Source: an uncultured Nocardioides sp. (GTDB lineage Bacteria; Actinomycetota; Actinomycetes; Propionibacteriales; Nocardioidaceae). From it: a stretch of DNA of 64,000 bases. Made by a program: the position numbers and the translations under genes. The notes beneath the pieces were generated by a model. It ran no database searches, had not been told where the DNA came from, and worked only from the letters and a program-made list of their open reading frames with translations. The stretch spans positions 62,001 through 126,000 of the forward strand of contig NZ_CANKYS010000006.1 in NCBI RefSeq assembly GCF_947488025.1. Reading direction: 5' to 3'. How positions within the stretch are numbered: the first letter of the stretch is position 1; each line of letters begins with the position of its first letter. This document shows, one piece after another, positions 55,693-64,000 of this stretch.

Positions 55693-56154
55693 TCAGTCCA
55701 CGGGGCGGTTCTCGAAGGGCGTCGAGAGGACGATCGTGGTGCGCGTGGAGACGCTGGCCGCCCCGCGGATCCGGGCCAGCAGCTCCTCGAGCGCGAGGGG
55801 CGTCGCGACGCGGATCTTGAGGATGTAGGACTCCTCGCCGGCCACGGACCAGCACGACTCGATCTCCGTGATCCCCCGCAGCCGGTCGGGGTAGTCGTCG
55901 GGCTGCGACGGGTCGATCGGCGTGATGGAGATGAAGGCGGTCAGCGGCCGACCGAGCTGGTCGTGGTCGACGGTCGCGCCGTAGCCCGTGATCAGCCCAC
56001 GCTGCTCGAGCCGCTTGACCCGCTGGTGCACCGCGGACGTCGACAGGTCCGTCGCCTTGCCCAGGTCGGTGAACGACATGCGTCCGTCGGCGGCCAGCAG
56101 CGCGAGGATCTGCCGGTCCTTGGACTCGACCTCGGAGGAGCTCACGCGCGACAC
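55693..56154 (-). CDS. Lrp/AsnC family transcriptional regulator
   Basis: A 153-residue feast/famine regulator. HTH of about residues 12-58 (DRQILALLAADGRMSFTDLG, TDLSTSAVHQRVKRLEQRGL) and a RAM amino-acid-binding domain from about 70 (GRPLTAFISITPIDPSQPDD, CWSVAGEESYILKIRVATPL). The ligand is unknown; the lysine cluster 2 kb away makes lysine an interesting guess. The start is 1 bp after the exonuclease stop, so the two are co-transcribed. Confidence 0.92.
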   Translation of the reverse strand: MSRVSSSEVESKDRQILALLAADGRMSFTDLGKATDLSTSAVHQRVKRLEQRGLITGYGATVDHDQLGRPLTAFISITPIDPSQPDDYPDRLRGITEIESCWSVAGEESYILKIRVATPLALEELLARIRGAASVSTRTTIVLSTPFENRPVD

Positions 56155-56155
56155 C

Positions 56156-57106
56156 CTAGTGGGAGCCGGACAGCGCCTCCACCAGGCGCACGGCAGACGA
56201 GCCGAGGCCCCACTTCGCGTCGAGGGCGACGACGGCCTCGTGGTCGGCAGGCGTGCGCGGACGGCTCAGGTCGCGCCCGCCGAGGTCGAGGTCGCGGCGT
56301 ACGGCGACCACGCGGGGTGCGACGGCCAGGTAGTCGGCGGCGGCCTTGATCTTGCCCCGCGGCCCGGGGCCCATGTCGGAGTCGGGGTCGCCGGCCGCGG
56401 CGATGATCGCGTCGATGGTGCCGAAGCGGCCGAGCAGCGTCGCCGCGGTCTTGTCACCGACCCCGGCCACGCCCGGGAGCCCGTCGGAGGCGTCGCCCCG
56501 CAGCGTGGCGAGGTCGGCGTACTGGTGGGCGTCGACGCCGTACTTGCCCCGCACCCAGGCGTTGTCGACGCGCTCGTGCTTGCTGACGCCGCGGGCGACG
56601 TAGAGCACGCGGACCTCGGTGTCGTCGTCGACGAGCTGGAACAGGTCGCGGTCGCCGGTGACGATGTCGACCGGCATGCCGGCACCCGTGGCGAGGGTGC
56701 CGATCACGTCGTCGGCCTCCATCTCGGCGTGCCCGACGACGGGGATGCCGTAGGCCTCCAGCACCGACAGGATGATCGGGACCTGCGCCTCCAGTGGGTC
56801 CGGCACCTCCTCGACGTCGGGACGGGGGCCCGGGACCTCGCGCACCACCCGGTGGGCCTTGTAGGACGGGAGCAGGTCGACGCGCCACTGCGGCCGCCAG
56901 TCGTCGTCCCAGCAGCACGCCAGGTGCGTCGGGTCGTACTCCCCCACCAGCCGGCTGATGAAGTCCATCAGGCCGCGCACGGCGTTGACCGGGGTGCCGT
57001 CCGGCGCCTTCACGGAGTCGGGCACGCCGAAGAACGCCCGGAAGTAGAGCGAGGCGGTGTCGAGCAGCAGGAGGCGCTGGCCGGTGTCGGCGGGCTCGGC
57101 AGTCAT
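56156..57106 (-). CDS. 5'-3' exonuclease (PolA N-terminal-like FEN)
   Basis: A 316-residue flap endonuclease/exonuclease lacking polymerase domains. Acidic metal-site motifs are LLLLDTASLYFRAFFG, LACCWDDDWRPQWRVDLLPS, MEADDVIGTLA and DIVTGDRDLFQLVDDD, and the helix-hairpin-helix is GLPGVAGVGDKTAATLLGRF. It processes 5' flaps and RNA primers. Twelve bases separate it from helY upstream. Stand-alone FEN genes beside polA are common in actinobacteria. Confidence 0.92.
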   Translation of the reverse strand: MTAEPADTGQRLLLLDTASLYFRAFFGVPDSVKAPDGTPVNAVRGLMDFISRLVGEYDPTHLACCWDDDWRPQWRVDLLPSYKAHRVVREVPGPRPDVEEVPDPLEAQVPIILSVLEAYGIPVVGHAEMEADDVIGTLATGAGMPVDIVTGDRDLFQLVDDDTEVRVLYVARGVSKHERVDNAWVRGKYGVDAHQYADLATLRGDASDGLPGVAGVGDKTAATLLGRFGTIDAIIAAAGDPDSDMGPGPRGKIKAAADYLAVAPRVVAVRRDLDLGGRDLSRPRTPADHEAVVALDAKWGLGSSAVRLVEALSGSH

Positions 57107-57119
57107 GGGGGTCAGCCTC

Positions 57120-59924
57120 TCACTCGGCGAGGACGCTGTAGGCGATCACGCCGCGCTTGAGCAGCCGGGCGGTCGCCCGCGCCGTGTCGCGCAGGTCGCG
57201 CTCCCCCGCCGCGTCGGCCACCTGGCCGCACAGGTCGAGCAGCTGCTTCATCCAGCGCACGAAGTCGCCGGCCGAGAGGCCGGTCACCATGAGCACGTCG
57301 TCGAGGTCGTCGCCCTCGGCCCAGCGCCAGGCCGCCCAGGCGAAGCCCATGTCGGGCTCGCGGAGGAAGTCGAGGCGATGGTCGCGCTCGAGCGCGTCGA
57401 GCTGGCCCCACAGGCGTACGAGCTCGGCGAGCACGGGTCGCACCTGTCCGCCGGGCATCTTGGGTGACGAGGCGTCGTCGGCGCGTCGGGCCTCGAACAC
57501 CAGCGCGGACAGCACGGCGGCGAGCTCGGACGGCGCGAGGTCGTCGAACAGGCCGGCCCGGATCGCCTCGGCGGCGACGAGGTCCATGTCGGTGTAGATC
57601 CGCCGCAGGTGGGAGCCCTTCTCGGTGACCGCGTCGCCGTCGAGGTAGCCGAGCGCGGTCAGCACGTCGCAGACGCGGTCGAAGGTCCGCGCGACGGTGT
57701 TGGTGCGGTTGTCCACCCGCCGCTTGAGGGTCTCGGTGTCGCGCTCGAGCTTGAAGTAGCGCTCGGCCCACCGGGCATGGTCCTCGCGCTCGGGGCACTG
57801 GTGGCAGGGATGTGCCTTGAGGTCGGCGCGCAGACGCCCGATCTCCCGGTCGGTGGGGGTGTCGCTGAAGGAGTCGCGCTGCTTGGTACGTCGTTCGCCG
57901 GGGGCGGCGAGCCCGTGGGCCTTGGCGCGCAGCGCTGTCGCGAGGTCACGGCGCATCGCGGGGTTGCGCCCGTTGAACGACTTCGGGATCCGCAGCCGGC
58001 CGACGGCCTCCACGGGGGTCGGGAAGTCCATCGGGGCGAGGCGCCGGGCCTGCCGGTCGGCGGTCAGGACGTAGGGGCGCGGCTCGTCGCCGGAGTGGCC
58101 CGGGTCGATCACGACGGCGAGGCCGCTGAACTTCCCCGCCGGCACGTGGATCACGTCGCCCGGTCGGAGCTTGCCGAGCGACCGCATCGCCTCCTCGCGT
58201 CGGTCGTGCCGGCGCTCGCGTGCCGCACCCTTTTCGAGGTCGGAGATCCGGCGCCGGAGGCCGGCGTACTCCATGAAGTCGCCGACGTGGCACGTCGCGG
58301 CCTCGCGGTAGCCCTCGAGCGCCTCCTCGGCCTTGTGCACCTGCCGGGCCAGCCCGACGACGGCCTTGTCTGCCTGGAACTGGGCGAAGGACTGCTCGAG
58401 CAGCTCGCGCGAGGTGGCGCGACCGAACTGGTGGACGAGGTTGACGGCCATGTTGTAGGACGGCCGGAACGACGAGCGGAGCGGGTAGGTGCGGGTGGAG
58501 GCGAGTCCGGCGACCTCGCGCGGGTTCATCCCGGGCTGGTAGAGCACGACGCCGTGGCCCTCGATGTCGAGACCGCGCCGCCCGGCCCGCCCGGTGAGCT
58601 GGGTGTACTCCCCCGGGGTCAGGTCGGCGTGGGTCTCGCCGTTCCACTTCGACAGCTTCTCGATCACGACGGTGCGGGCCGGCATGTTGATGCCGAGGGC
58701 CAGCGTCTCGGTCGCGAAGACGACCTTGGCCAGGCCCTCCTGGAACAGCTCCTCCACCACCTGCTTGAACGCCGGCAGCAGCCCGGCGTGGTGCGCGGCG
58801 ACGCCGCGGGTGAGGCCGTCGAGGAACTCGTGGTAGCCCAGGACGTGCAGGTCCTCCTCGGGCAGCGTGCGGGAGGCCTCCTCGACCCGCGCGAAGATCT
58901 CGTCGCGCTCCGCAGCGGTCGTGAGGCGGGTGTTGGCCTGGACGAGCTGGGTGACCGCGGCGTCGCAGCCGGCCCGGCTGAAGATGAACACGATCGCCGG
59001 CAGCAGGCCCTCGCGGTCGAGCCGCTCCACGACGTCGACGCGGCTCGGGATCCACACGCGCCGACCGTTGCCGACGGCGCGGGGGTTCTTCGACGACCCG
59101 GGCTTGCCCTTGCGCGGCGAACGCCGGTCGCGCATCAGCCGCGAGCTGGCCCAGTCGTCGCGGGCGATGCGGGTCAGCTCGTCGTTGACCGGCGCGCCCT
59201 CCTTGACGAAGCCCGCGCTGGCGTCGACGTCGGAGGAGGCGAACAGGTCGAGCAGGCGGCGCCCGACCATGACGTGCTGGAACAGCGGTACGGGGCGCTT
59301 CTCCTCGAGGATCGTGGTGGTCTCGCCCCGGACGGTGGCCAGCCACTCGCCGAACTCCTCGGCGTTGGAGACCGTCGCGGACAGGGACACGAGCGTCACG
59401 GACTCCGGGAGGTGGATGATGACCTCCTCCCACACCGCGCCACGCATCCGGTCGGCGAGGTAGTGCACCTCGTCCATCACCACGAAGCCGAGGCCGAGCA
59501 GCGTGCGGGAGCCGGCGTAGAGCATGTTGCGCAGGACCTCGGTGGTCATCACGACCACGGGCGCCTCGCCGTTGACGACGTTGTCGCCGGTCAGCAGGCC
59601 GACGTTGTCGGCGCCGTAGCGCTTCACCAGGTCGTGGTACTTCTGGTTGGACAGCGCCTTGATCGGCGTGGTGTAGAACGCCTTGCGCCCGGTCTGCAGG
59701 GCGAGGTGGATGGCGAACTCGCCGACGACGGTCTTGCCCGACCCCGTCGGGGCCGCGACCAGCACGCCGCGGCCGTCCTCGATCTCGCGGCACGCGCGCA
59801 GCTGGAAGTCGTCGAGCTCGAAGCCGTAGAGGCCCTCGAAGTCCTTGAGCATCGGGTAGGGCTTCTCGCGCTGGAAGGCCGCGTAGCGCTCGGCGGGCGT
59901 GGGCTGGTCGTCGGGGGTGCTCAT
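57120..59924 (-). CDS. helY: DEAD/DEAH RNA helicase HelY (Ski2/Mtr4-like)
   Basis: A 934-residue superfamily 2 helicase. Walker A APTGSGKTVVGEFA, motif II MDEVHYLADRMRG, motif III SLSATVSNAEEFGEW and motif VI LTGRAGRRGLDIEGHG are present; the C-terminal DSHCT domain carries SLLSALVFEARR-like VLSALVFEARRADD and GLSAGDFVRWMKQLLDL. It is the actinobacterial HelY linked with tatA/tatC. ATG 59924 is chosen; it has AGGA only 4 bp before it, and an in-frame TTG at 59939 is a weaker choice. Confidence 0.94.
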   Translation of the reverse strand: MSTPDDQPTPAERYAAFQREKPYPMLKDFEGLYGFELDDFQLRACREIEDGRGVLVAAPTGSGKTVVGEFAIHLALQTGRKAFYTTPIKALSNQKYHDLVKRYGADNVGLLTGDNVVNGEAPVVVMTTEVLRNMLYAGSRTLLGLGFVVMDEVHYLADRMRGAVWEEVIIHLPESVTLVSLSATVSNAEEFGEWLATVRGETTTILEEKRPVPLFQHVMVGRRLLDLFASSDVDASAGFVKEGAPVNDELTRIARDDWASSRLMRDRRSPRKGKPGSSKNPRAVGNGRRVWIPSRVDVVERLDREGLLPAIVFIFSRAGCDAAVTQLVQANTRLTTAAERDEIFARVEEASRTLPEEDLHVLGYHEFLDGLTRGVAAHHAGLLPAFKQVVEELFQEGLAKVVFATETLALGINMPARTVVIEKLSKWNGETHADLTPGEYTQLTGRAGRRGLDIEGHGVVLYQPGMNPREVAGLASTRTYPLRSSFRPSYNMAVNLVHQFGRATSRELLEQSFAQFQADKAVVGLARQVHKAEEALEGYREAATCHVGDFMEYAGLRRRISDLEKGAARERRHDRREEAMRSLGKLRPGDVIHVPAGKFSGLAVVIDPGHSGDEPRPYVLTADRQARRLAPMDFPTPVEAVGRLRIPKSFNGRNPAMRRDLATALRAKAHGLAAPGERRTKQRDSFSDTPTDREIGRLRADLKAHPCHQCPEREDHARWAERYFKLERDTETLKRRVDNRTNTVARTFDRVCDVLTALGYLDGDAVTEKGSHLRRIYTDMDLVAAEAIRAGLFDDLAPSELAAVLSALVFEARRADDASSPKMPGGQVRPVLAELVRLWGQLDALERDHRLDFLREPDMGFAWAAWRWAEGDDLDDVLMVTGLSAGDFVRWMKQLLDLCGQVADAAGERDLRDTARATARLLKRGVIAYSVLAE

Positions 59925-59931
59925 CAGGTCC

Positions 59932-60837
59932 TCATGCAATCACGTCGAGGGCGCCGGGGACGCACTCGATGGTCAGGGGCAGGGGGCCAAACCGCTCACC
60001 GTCGGCGTACGACACGATGCCAGGCGCCGCGACGGTCACGGTGCGGACGCGACGGTGGACGTACTCCGCCACACCGTCGATGCGGCCGGTGAACAACCGC
60101 GGGTAGGAGCGGACCAGCTTGGACTTGCTCATCCGGGTGATCACCACGACGTCGAGCAGGCCGTCGTCGAGGAGCGCACCCTCGGTGATCCGCAGGCCGC
60201 CGCCGAACGACGGTCCGTTGCCGACGGCGACGAGCATCGCCTCGTGCTCCATCGTCTCGTCGTCGAGCTGGAGCACGTAGGGGATCGGACGGAAGGTGCG
60301 CAGCTCGGCCAGCGTGGCGAGGTTGTAGCGCATCTGGCCGCGGGGCCAGGTCATCGTGTTGGCGCGTTCGTTGACGATCGCGTCGAAGCCCGCCGCCAGG
60401 ACGGTGACGAACCACCGCTCGCCGCTGCGGGCGAGGTCGATCGTGCGCAGCCGGGAGGCGATGATCCGGTCGGCGGCCGCGACCGGGTCGGTGCGCGGGA
60501 GGCCGAGGTAGCGGGCGACGTCGTTGCCGGTGCCGCTGGGGATGAGGCCGAGGGGCGTGCCGGTGCCGGCGACGGCCTGCACGCCGAGGTGGACCAGCCC
60601 GTCGCCGCCGCACACGACGAGGGCCTCGACCCCGTCCGCGACGCACGCGCTGGCCAGGTCGGCGGCCTCGTCCGCGTCACGGCCCTGCAGGTTGCGTACG
60701 ACGAAGCCGCTCTCGCGCAGCCGGGTCAGGGCGGCGTCGCGGTGGCGCGCGCCCCGGCCGCGGCCGGCCGTCGGGTTGGTCAGCAGGGCGATCTCGCGCC
60801 CCCGCACGGGGCGGTCGGGCACAGCCGGGTCGTGCAT
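59932..60837 (-). CDS. Diacylglycerol kinase family lipid kinase
   Basis: A 301-residue DgkB/YegS-type lipid kinase. Glycine-rich nucleotide motif VVCGGDGLVHLGVQA and PSGTGNDVARYLGLPRTDP are diagnostic; ALLTNPTAGRGRG opens the domain and GNGPSFGGGLRITEGALLDD closes the catalytic core. It phosphorylates diacylglycerol or a related lipid at the membrane. It lies 7 bp before helY in the same direction. Confidence 0.92.
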   Translation of the reverse strand: MHDPAVPDRPVRGREIALLTNPTAGRGRGARHRDAALTRLRESGFVVRNLQGRDADEAADLASACVADGVEALVVCGGDGLVHLGVQAVAGTGTPLGLIPSGTGNDVARYLGLPRTDPVAAADRIIASRLRTIDLARSGERWFVTVLAAGFDAIVNERANTMTWPRGQMRYNLATLAELRTFRPIPYVLQLDDETMEHEAMLVAVGNGPSFGGGLRITEGALLDDGLLDVVVITRMSKSKLVRSYPRLFTGRIDGVAEYVHRRVRTVTVAAPGIVSYADGERFGPLPLTIECVPGALDVIA

Positions 60838-60911
60838 GGCGCGACCCTATCCCCCGGCACCGACCGCGCTGCGCCGTTCGACGGCGCCGCGACGTCGGTG
60901 CCGGCCGCGGG

Positions 60912-61322
60912 TCAACCCAGCCGCAGCAGGGCGGCGTAGCGCTCGGCGCGGGCGCCCACCGCGCGGGCGAGCCGGGACAGTGCCTCCAGGACCAGCTCGG
61001 GTCCGAACCGGGTCCCGGGGACGGCCAGGACCATCCGCGAGTCGTGCTCGCCGATGACGACCTGGCCGTGGCGCCATGCCTGGTGCACCCGCAGCCGGGT
61101 CGCGTCGTCGACTACCGGGGCGGGGTAGGCCTCGTCGACGGCCAGCAGGTCGCAGACGATCTCCTCGGACGCCGTGGACCCGTCGGGCACCGTCCCTGCG
61201 GTCAGCCGGCCGCGGACGAGGTAGCCGGTCTGCAGACCGGCGTCCGCGCACCACACCACGTCACCGGTGCCGAGCCACTCCGGCAGGTCGAACGGGTCGA
61301 TGTCGGTGAGGGTGGCCTGCAT
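60912..61322 (-). CDS. Conserved hypothetical protein of the tat-helY block
   Basis: A 136-residue protein, probably cytoplasmic, with no membrane segment or known motif: MQATLTDIDPFDLPEWLGTG opens it, and GYLVRGRLTAG and HGQVVIGEHDSRMVLAVPG follow, suggesting a small beta-rich fold with a helical C-terminus (EALSRLARAVGARAERYAAL). It lies between tatC (22 bp away) and dgk (74 bp). Function unknown. Confidence 0.72.
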   Translation of the reverse strand: MQATLTDIDPFDLPEWLGTGDVVWCADAGLQTGYLVRGRLTAGTVPDGSTASEEIVCDLLAVDEAYPAPVVDDATRLRVHQAWRHGQVVIGEHDSRMVLAVPGTRFGPELVLEALSRLARAVGARAERYAALLRLG

Positions 61323-61345
61323 GGGTCCACCCTGTCAGAGCGTCC

Positions 61346-62182
61346 TCAGATGGAGGACAGCTCGTCGGGCGAGAGCCCGGCGTTGGGGGCCCGGCGGGCG
61401 CGACGCTTGTCGTTGAACCGCGCGATCGCCTCGGAGGCGAAGAACAGCAGCACCATCGGCACGGCCATCAGGGTCATCGTGAAGGGGTCGGCCGACGGGG
61501 TCGCGACCGCGGCGAAGATGAAGGTGCCGATCACGATCCACGGACGGTAGGCCTTGAGGGAGGAACCCTTGACCACGCCGGCGAAGTTGAGCAGCACCAC
61601 GAAGACCGGGATGTTGAAGGCCAGTCCGAACACGAACAGCGTGCGGGTGAAGAACTGGAGGTAGTCGTTGAAGTCGATGAGGTTGGTGACGCCGTCGGGG
61701 TTGAAGCCGATCAGCACCTCCAGCGCGATCGGCAGCGTGACGTAGCCCAGCACGATGCCGGTGAGGAAGAGCGGACCGGCCACGGCCACGAAGACGCGGC
61801 TCATCTTGCGCTCCTGGGCGTAGAGCCCGGGCAGCACGAAGGCCCAGATCTGGTAGAGCCAGTAGGGCGCGGTCACGATGGCGGCGGCGAAGCCGCACAG
61901 GGTCAGCCAGAGCAGCAGGCCCGCGCCCGCGCCGCTGGTCGTGGCGATCGACGTGCCTGGAGCGAGGGTCTCCTGCGCGTCCTGGTAGGGGCCGTAGACC
62001 GCGTCGTAGATGGCGTGCCGGAACACGAACGCCACCGCCAGGGCGAGGGAGAACACCAGCAGGCAGCGCAACAGGCGCGCCCGGAACTCACGGAAGTGGT
62101 CGGCGAGCGCCATCCGGCCGTCCGGGCCCACGGCGTCGGGCGACGGCCCCTTGAACAGGCCGACGAGACCGGCGATCCTCAC
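61346..62182 (-). CDS. tatC: Sec-independent protein translocase TatC
   Basis: A 278-residue six-helix receptor for twin-arginine signal peptides. Family marks are MALADHFREFRARLL, TTSGAGAGLLLWLTLCGFAA, PYWLYQIWAFVLPGLYAQER and the FALAFNIPVFVVLL helix-type segment. With TatA, 20 bp upstream, it forms the transport channel for folded proteins. No tatB in the window. Confidence 0.95.
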   Translation of the reverse strand: MRIAGLVGLFKGPSPDAVGPDGRMALADHFREFRARLLRCLLVFSLALAVAFVFRHAIYDAVYGPYQDAQETLAPGTSIATTSGAGAGLLLWLTLCGFAAAIVTAPYWLYQIWAFVLPGLYAQERKMSRVFVAVAGPLFLTGIVLGYVTLPIALEVLIGFNPDGVTNLIDFNDYLQFFTRTLFVFGLAFNIPVFVVLLNFAGVVKGSSLKAYRPWIVIGTFIFAAVATPSADPFTMTLMAVPMVLLFFASEAIARFNDKRRARRAPNAGLSPDELSSI

Positions 62183-62202
62183 GCTCTTCTGGACTCCGGC
62201 GA

Positions 62203-62505
62203 TCAGGCGGTGGTGTCGTCGCGCCGCTCGCGCAGCACCTCGCCCGAGGCCTCGTTGCGCACCTCGCCACCCTGGGCGGGGTCGTGGGCCTGGTTGCGGG
62301 CCTCGATCTCGCGCTGCTCAGGGGTCTTGTCGGTGTCCTTGTCGTCGTCGCGCATGCCCTTGGTCTCGGTCTTGAAGATGCGCAGCGCCTGGCCGGAGCT
62401 GCGGGCGAGGTCGGGGAGCTTGGCGGCACCGAACACCAGCACCACGATCGCCAGGATCACGAGCCACTCGAGGCCCTGCGGCATGCCGATCATCGGGTCC
62501 ATCAT
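62203..62505 (-). CDS. tatA: Sec-independent protein translocase TatA
   Basis: A 100-residue protein with an N-terminal membrane helix LEWLVILAIVVLVFGAAKLP followed by an amphipathic helix DLARSSGQALRIFKTETKG and a charged tail. The F-G hinge is conserved. ATG 62505 (MMDPMIGMPQGLEW) has GGAG 8 bp before it; an earlier in-frame start at 62541 and later ATGs are less likely. Operon with tatC. Confidence 0.93.
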   Translation of the reverse strand: MMDPMIGMPQGLEWLVILAIVVLVFGAAKLPDLARSSGQALRIFKTETKGMRDDDKDTDKTPEQREIEARNQAHDPAQGGEVRNEASGEVLRERRDDTTA

Positions 62506-62551
62506 CTTGGTCACTCCGTCATTGGTGGTGTGGTGGATCACGTTCAGGACG

Positions 62552-63547
62552 TCATTCGGAGTCTACGCCGTCGTCGTCGTAGAGGTGGAGCGCCGCCCGG
62601 GCAGCGGTCCGGAACGCCTCGGCGTACGCCGCCGGAGCGAGCAGCTCGGCGTGCGGGGCCAGGCGCAGCAGCAGGGACTTCACCCACTCCTCGCTGGCCA
62701 CCTCGAGCTCGACGTCGATCGTGCCGTCGGGCCCGGGACGCCGACCGGTCACCGGGTAGTACTCGACCACCCACCGCGCGGGCGGCGCCAGGCGCAGGGT
62801 GACCGTCGTGGTCTCGGCGTCGGTGAACCAGCCGCCGGTGAGGTCGCGGGCGCGCGCGCCCGGGTCGGCCACCGGGCTGTCGAGCTCGGTGGCGGCGACG
62901 ATGCGGTCCACCCGGAAGGCCCGGTCGCCGCCCGCGGTGTGGCACCAGGCGTCGAGGTAGAGCAGGTCCTCGACCCGGGCGAGGCCCCGCGGGTCGACGA
63001 CCCGTCGCGACTCCTGGTCGCGCGAGGGCACGTGGTAGGTGATCTCGACCTGGTGGCCGCGGGCGAGGGCCGACTCCAGCACGGGGACGACGGCGCTGCT
63101 CTCGAGCGGCGTGGGGGTCACGTGCAGGCGGAGCAGACCCTCCCCGTCCTGGCCGGCGGCCTCCTCGAGCTTGGCCAGGGTCCGCTCGATGACCTCGCGG
63201 GCCTCGGCGGGGGCGGTGTCGACCATCGTCCGGAGCGCCACGACCAGCGAGGTGGCCTCGGCGGGTGAGAAGCGCACGGGCCGGGCGAGGTAGTCGGCGT
63301 TGTCGACCCGGATGATCCGGTCGCCCTCGAGCGCCTCGAGGTCGACCTCGATCAGGTCGCCCGGCAGCCCCGGCGACACGCCGGTCATGAAGAGCAGGCG
63401 CAGGTCGCGCTCGATCTGGTCGGCGTCGGTGCCGAAGTGGGCGGCGGCGTCCTCGAGCCGCACCTCGCCCCGGGCGAGCAGGTAGGGCACGAGCGCGAGC
63501 AGCCGTGCCACCTGGTCGGGGGCGGTGTCCCCTGTCTGGACCGTCAC
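62552..63547 (-). CDS. pafC: WYL domain regulator PafC
   Basis: A 331-residue regulator. PafB and PafC form a heterodimer activating the DNA damage response independently of LexA/RecA in mycobacteria. N-terminal HTH contains DQVARLLALVPYLLARGEVR and DADQIERDLRLLFMTGV; the WYL domain has VEITYHVPSRDQESRRVVDP and LLYLDAWCHTAGGDRAFRVD; WCX domain follows. GTG 63547 overlaps the pafB stop by 4 bp (GTGA). The open frame continues upstream inside pafB. Confidence 0.92.
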   Translation of the reverse strand: MTVQTGDTAPDQVARLLALVPYLLARGEVRLEDAAAHFGTDADQIERDLRLLFMTGVSPGLPGDLIEVDLEALEGDRIIRVDNADYLARPVRFSPAEATSLVVALRTMVDTAPAEAREVIERTLAKLEEAAGQDGEGLLRLHVTPTPLESSAVVPVLESALARGHQVEITYHVPSRDQESRRVVDPRGLARVEDLLYLDAWCHTAGGDRAFRVDRIVAATELDSPVADPGARARDLTGGWFTDAETTTVTLRLAPPARWVVEYYPVTGRRPGPDGTIDVELEVASEEWVKSLLLRLAPHAELLAPAAYAEAFRTAARAALHLYDDDGVDSE

Positions 63548-64000
63548 GGTGCCTCCCCCGTCGCTGCGACGGCGCGGAGCCGGGCGACCACGTCGTCGCG
63601 CAGCGACCGCGGTTCGTCCACGACCACGTCGGCGCCGTAGGTCAGGACCTCGTCGGACAGCTCGTGCACCGGGCCCTCGACGACCAGGGCGTCCCACCCG
63701 GGACTGTCCGGGATCGGGGTCACCGACTCGGCACGCCGTCGCAGGCCAACCCCGGTGCCCTGCCGCACCCGGACCTGCGCCCGGACGGAGGGGTACGACG
63801 GCGAGAGCCGCCGGGCGGTCTCGCGGACGTCGGTGCCGGCAGGGACGTCGTACGCCCCCGACCTGCCGGTCGCGCGGACGGTGCCGACGATGCGCGAGAG
63901 CCGGAAGACGCGCTCGGCGCCGCGGTCGACGTCGAGGCCGACGACGTACCACCGCCCCGAGGAGCGGGCGAGGCCCCAGGGCTGGACCCGGCGCGTGGTC
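63544..64000 (-). CDS. pafB: WYL domain regulator PafB, 3' part
   Basis: The 5' end is outside the window; the last 151 codons are visible. The fragment reads WGLARSSGRWYVVGLDVDRG and RVFRLSRIVGTV, part of a WYL domain, and then a WCX-like C-terminus (YPSVRAQVRVRQGTG, GPVHELSDEVLTYGADVVVD). It is followed by pafC with a 4-bp overlap, the standard pafB-pafC-tatA-tatC order of actinobacteria. Confidence 0.88.
   Translation of the reverse strand, partial: TTRRVQPWGLARSSGRWYVVGLDVDRGAERVFRLSRIVGTVRATGRSGAYDVPAGTDVRETARRLSPSYPSVRAQVRVRQGTGVGLRRRAESVTPIPDSPGWDALVVEGPVHELSDEVLTYGADVVVDEPRSLRDDVVARLRAVAATGEAP

Overview
The window is chromosomal DNA of a very G+C-rich actinomycete, most likely a Nocardioides or close relative (Propionibacteriales). 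The evidence is gene content and order: sbp-DUF881-gcvH-garA-merR-DUF151-merR-gcvP, pafBC-tatAC-helY, RbpA behind a SigR-type promoter, polyprenol-phosphate mannose synthase next to Lnt, and many GTG starts with 4-bp gene overlaps. I saw no rRNA, tRNA, CRISPR array, insertion sequence or prophage.

Region by region. 1-7.2 kb (+): a conserved housekeeping block with a membrane pair, glycine cleavage H protein, GarA-like FHA protein, two MerR regulators, a DUF151 protein, then a glycine riboswitch and gcvP. 7.2-19.6 kb: serine hydrolase, TldD/TldE protease pair, SbcCD nuclease, FdhD, a small basic ORF behind an inverted repeat, OsmC, a GyrI-like protein, a cyclophilin lipoprotein and an aldo/keto reductase. 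19.6-25.9 kb (-): a six-gene Mrp Na+/H+ antiporter operon (A with fused B domain, C, D, E, F, G), every junction a 4-bp overlap. 25.9-31.1 kb: an accessory stretch with a Doc toxin/antitoxin pair, a small HTH protein with paired operators, a stand-alone LigD-type phosphoesterase, a thioesterase, and a divergent HelR-like RNA polymerase motor behind a rifamycin-associated-element-like palindrome; then homocysteine methyltransferase and a deleted Nei glycosylase remnant. 31-39.9 kb: UvrA-like ABC protein, FMN-barrel protein, SRPBCC protein, pterin dehydratase/VOC fusion, YcaQ-like glycosylase, a Cys-rich mini-protein, PhoD-like phosphatase and a zinc alcohol dehydrogenase. 40-48 kb: a MurA paralogue fused to an XRE domain with a palindromic operator, GDPD, MFS transporter, RbpA, FxsA, Ppm and Lnt.

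48-53.6 kb holds a lysine degradation cluster: kamA (+) divergent from kdd-kamD-kamE-kal (-). These enzymes convert lysine through beta-lysine and 3,5-diaminohexanoate; the cleavage enzyme Kce is not in the window. Next comes a DUF559/AbiEi-like nuclease gene flanked by two near-identical hairpin elements in inverted orientation, whose stems differ by a compensatory base-pair change. This is the most unusual structure in the window. 54.9-64 kb (-) returns to a conserved block read leftward: pafB-pafC-tatA-tatC-hypothetical-dgk-helY-exonuclease-Lrp regulator, then a DinB-like protein.

All assignments come from reading the sequence and remembered family knowledge; no database search was run.
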